A stretch of 64,000 bases of DNA, from assembly GCA_947579665.1 (NCBI GenBank), contig OX388347.1, positions 23,490,562 to 23,554,561 of the forward strand, read 5' to 3'. Source of the stretch: Sympetrum striolatum (lineage: Eukaryota; Arthropoda; Insecta; Odonata; Libellulidae). The notes under the pieces are model-generated. The model searched no databases. It saw nothing but the letters and a program-made list of their open reading frames with translations, and was not told the DNA's origin. Made by a program: the position numbers and the translations under genes. How positions within the stretch are numbered: the first letter of the stretch is position 1; each line of letters starts with the position of its first letter. Below, in pieces: positions 63,361-64,000 of the stretch.

Positions 63361-63660
63361 CTCTTCTGATAGGAACGGTGACTCGGAATGACTGCAGACC
63401 GAGGCTAATGAACCTTGCAGCGAATAATACACGGTAAAGCAGGGAAGTAGTCGCCTCGGAGATGGAATAGTCCTGCAGCCGGCTTAATGCGACTTAAATT
63501 GCTCTAGCCCTGAGGTGGTGTATAGCACCACTTAATCTCCGAGTGAACGAGTAAAGTAAGAGAAATTTCTCCGACAAGAATGTCGTTGATACGATTTGAG
63601 TAACTGTCCTTAGCGACTGACTCATTACTAGATCGGATTGAGATTCCGGGCATCATAATG
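63360..63660. other. GC-richer patch with a possible structured core
   Basis: CTCGGAGA (63455-63462) and its complement TCTCCGAG (63536-63543) enclose an 89-nt segment. A 6-bp hairpin GTGGTG/CACCAC with a 5-nt loop sits near the 3' end at 63515-63531. This could be a folded RNA, but chance is not excluded. No open frame is present. Confidence 0.4.
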
Positions 63661-64000
63661 AGCAATCAAAATTAAAAGAAACTCAAAAATGTTTAAATGA
63701 AAAGGATCTTCAAATTTACGATAAAGTGAAGAAATCTCTTCGACAGCAAGCAAGGAATCAATTAAAATTATTGCATCCTTTACATAAATGTACATGCAAG
63801 AGTTTCAGAGAGATATTTACAATCAATTTTAGTGAATCTCTCTCCTTTCAACTGAAAAAAGGTAATTCAGTGAATAACTGATTTTCTAGCGTTATATAAA
63901 TTAAATTTAAGTATGCCGAAGGGTCCTTAAAATATGAGAACTAAGATGAACAAAAAAATAGGATTAATGTTGCATTCTCACCGCGAAAGCGTTCGCCTTA
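63661..64000. other. AT-rich non-coding DNA
   Basis: No feature was recognised up to the window end. Confidence 0.6.

Noticed and set aside
1..64000. CRISPR array, bacterial operon or prophage
   Set aside because: No regularly spaced repeats, no dense ORFs and no ribosome-binding-site pattern were found.

Overview
The window reads as nuclear DNA of a eukaryote, most likely an arthropod and perhaps an insect (low to moderate confidence). The reasons are an AT-rich background, no packed operons or ribosome-binding-site-led ORFs, no ORF above 195 codons in 64 kb, an 82-bp (AT)n microsatellite, tRNA-derived SINE-like elements with A and B boxes, and a non-LTR-retrotransposon-like 3' tail ending in (ATT)n. 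I could not place the species.

I found no protein-coding gene that I can support. The longest open frames lie in purine- or pyrimidine-biased tracts where stop codons are rare for compositional reasons, or they overlap repeats. The window is best read as intergenic DNA or the inside of a very large intron. Its main pattern is AT-rich DNA interrupted by about two dozen patches of roughly 200-800 bp that are clearly richer in G+C, CpG and purine runs. These are near 4.2-5.1, 8.5-9.0, 12.1-12.5, 14.7-15.4, 16.8-17.3, 18.3-18.8, 19.8-20.1, 25.2-25.5, 26.8-27.3, 28.0-28.6, 31.0-31.4, 32.3-33.0, 36.0-36.8, 39.4-40.2, 40.7-41.3, 42.3-42.7, 45.6-46.1, 47.3-48.0, 48.4-48.7, 49.3-49.8, 52.2-52.7, 54.1-54.9, 58.1-58.7 and 63.4-63.7 kb. 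They are candidate cis-regulatory or unannotated exon/UTR islands, but nothing in the sequence alone proves that.

Repeats are the best-supported content. (1) A 1.9-kb element at 37035-38948 has long inverted arms of about 420-450 bp around a spacer of about 1 kb; it is either a foldback-type transposon or a long-hairpin RNA locus. (2) An almost perfect 84-bp palindrome lies at 43363-43446. (3) Two head-to-tail copies of a 317-bp unit lie at 59605-60249, each with two CCGGAAGT motifs. (4) Two copies of one SINE family lie on the minus strand near 19.3 and 44.2 kb. Further tRNA-like heads lie near 3.5, 21.5, 30.8, 50.3, 52.0 and 56.8 kb. (5) Smaller perfect hairpins lie at 1.9, 8.5, 9.2, 12.3 and 41.8 kb. 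(6) There is a G-quadruplex motif and a 12-G run near 39.7 kb.

No genes can be shown to work together here. All base-composition statements are judged by eye.
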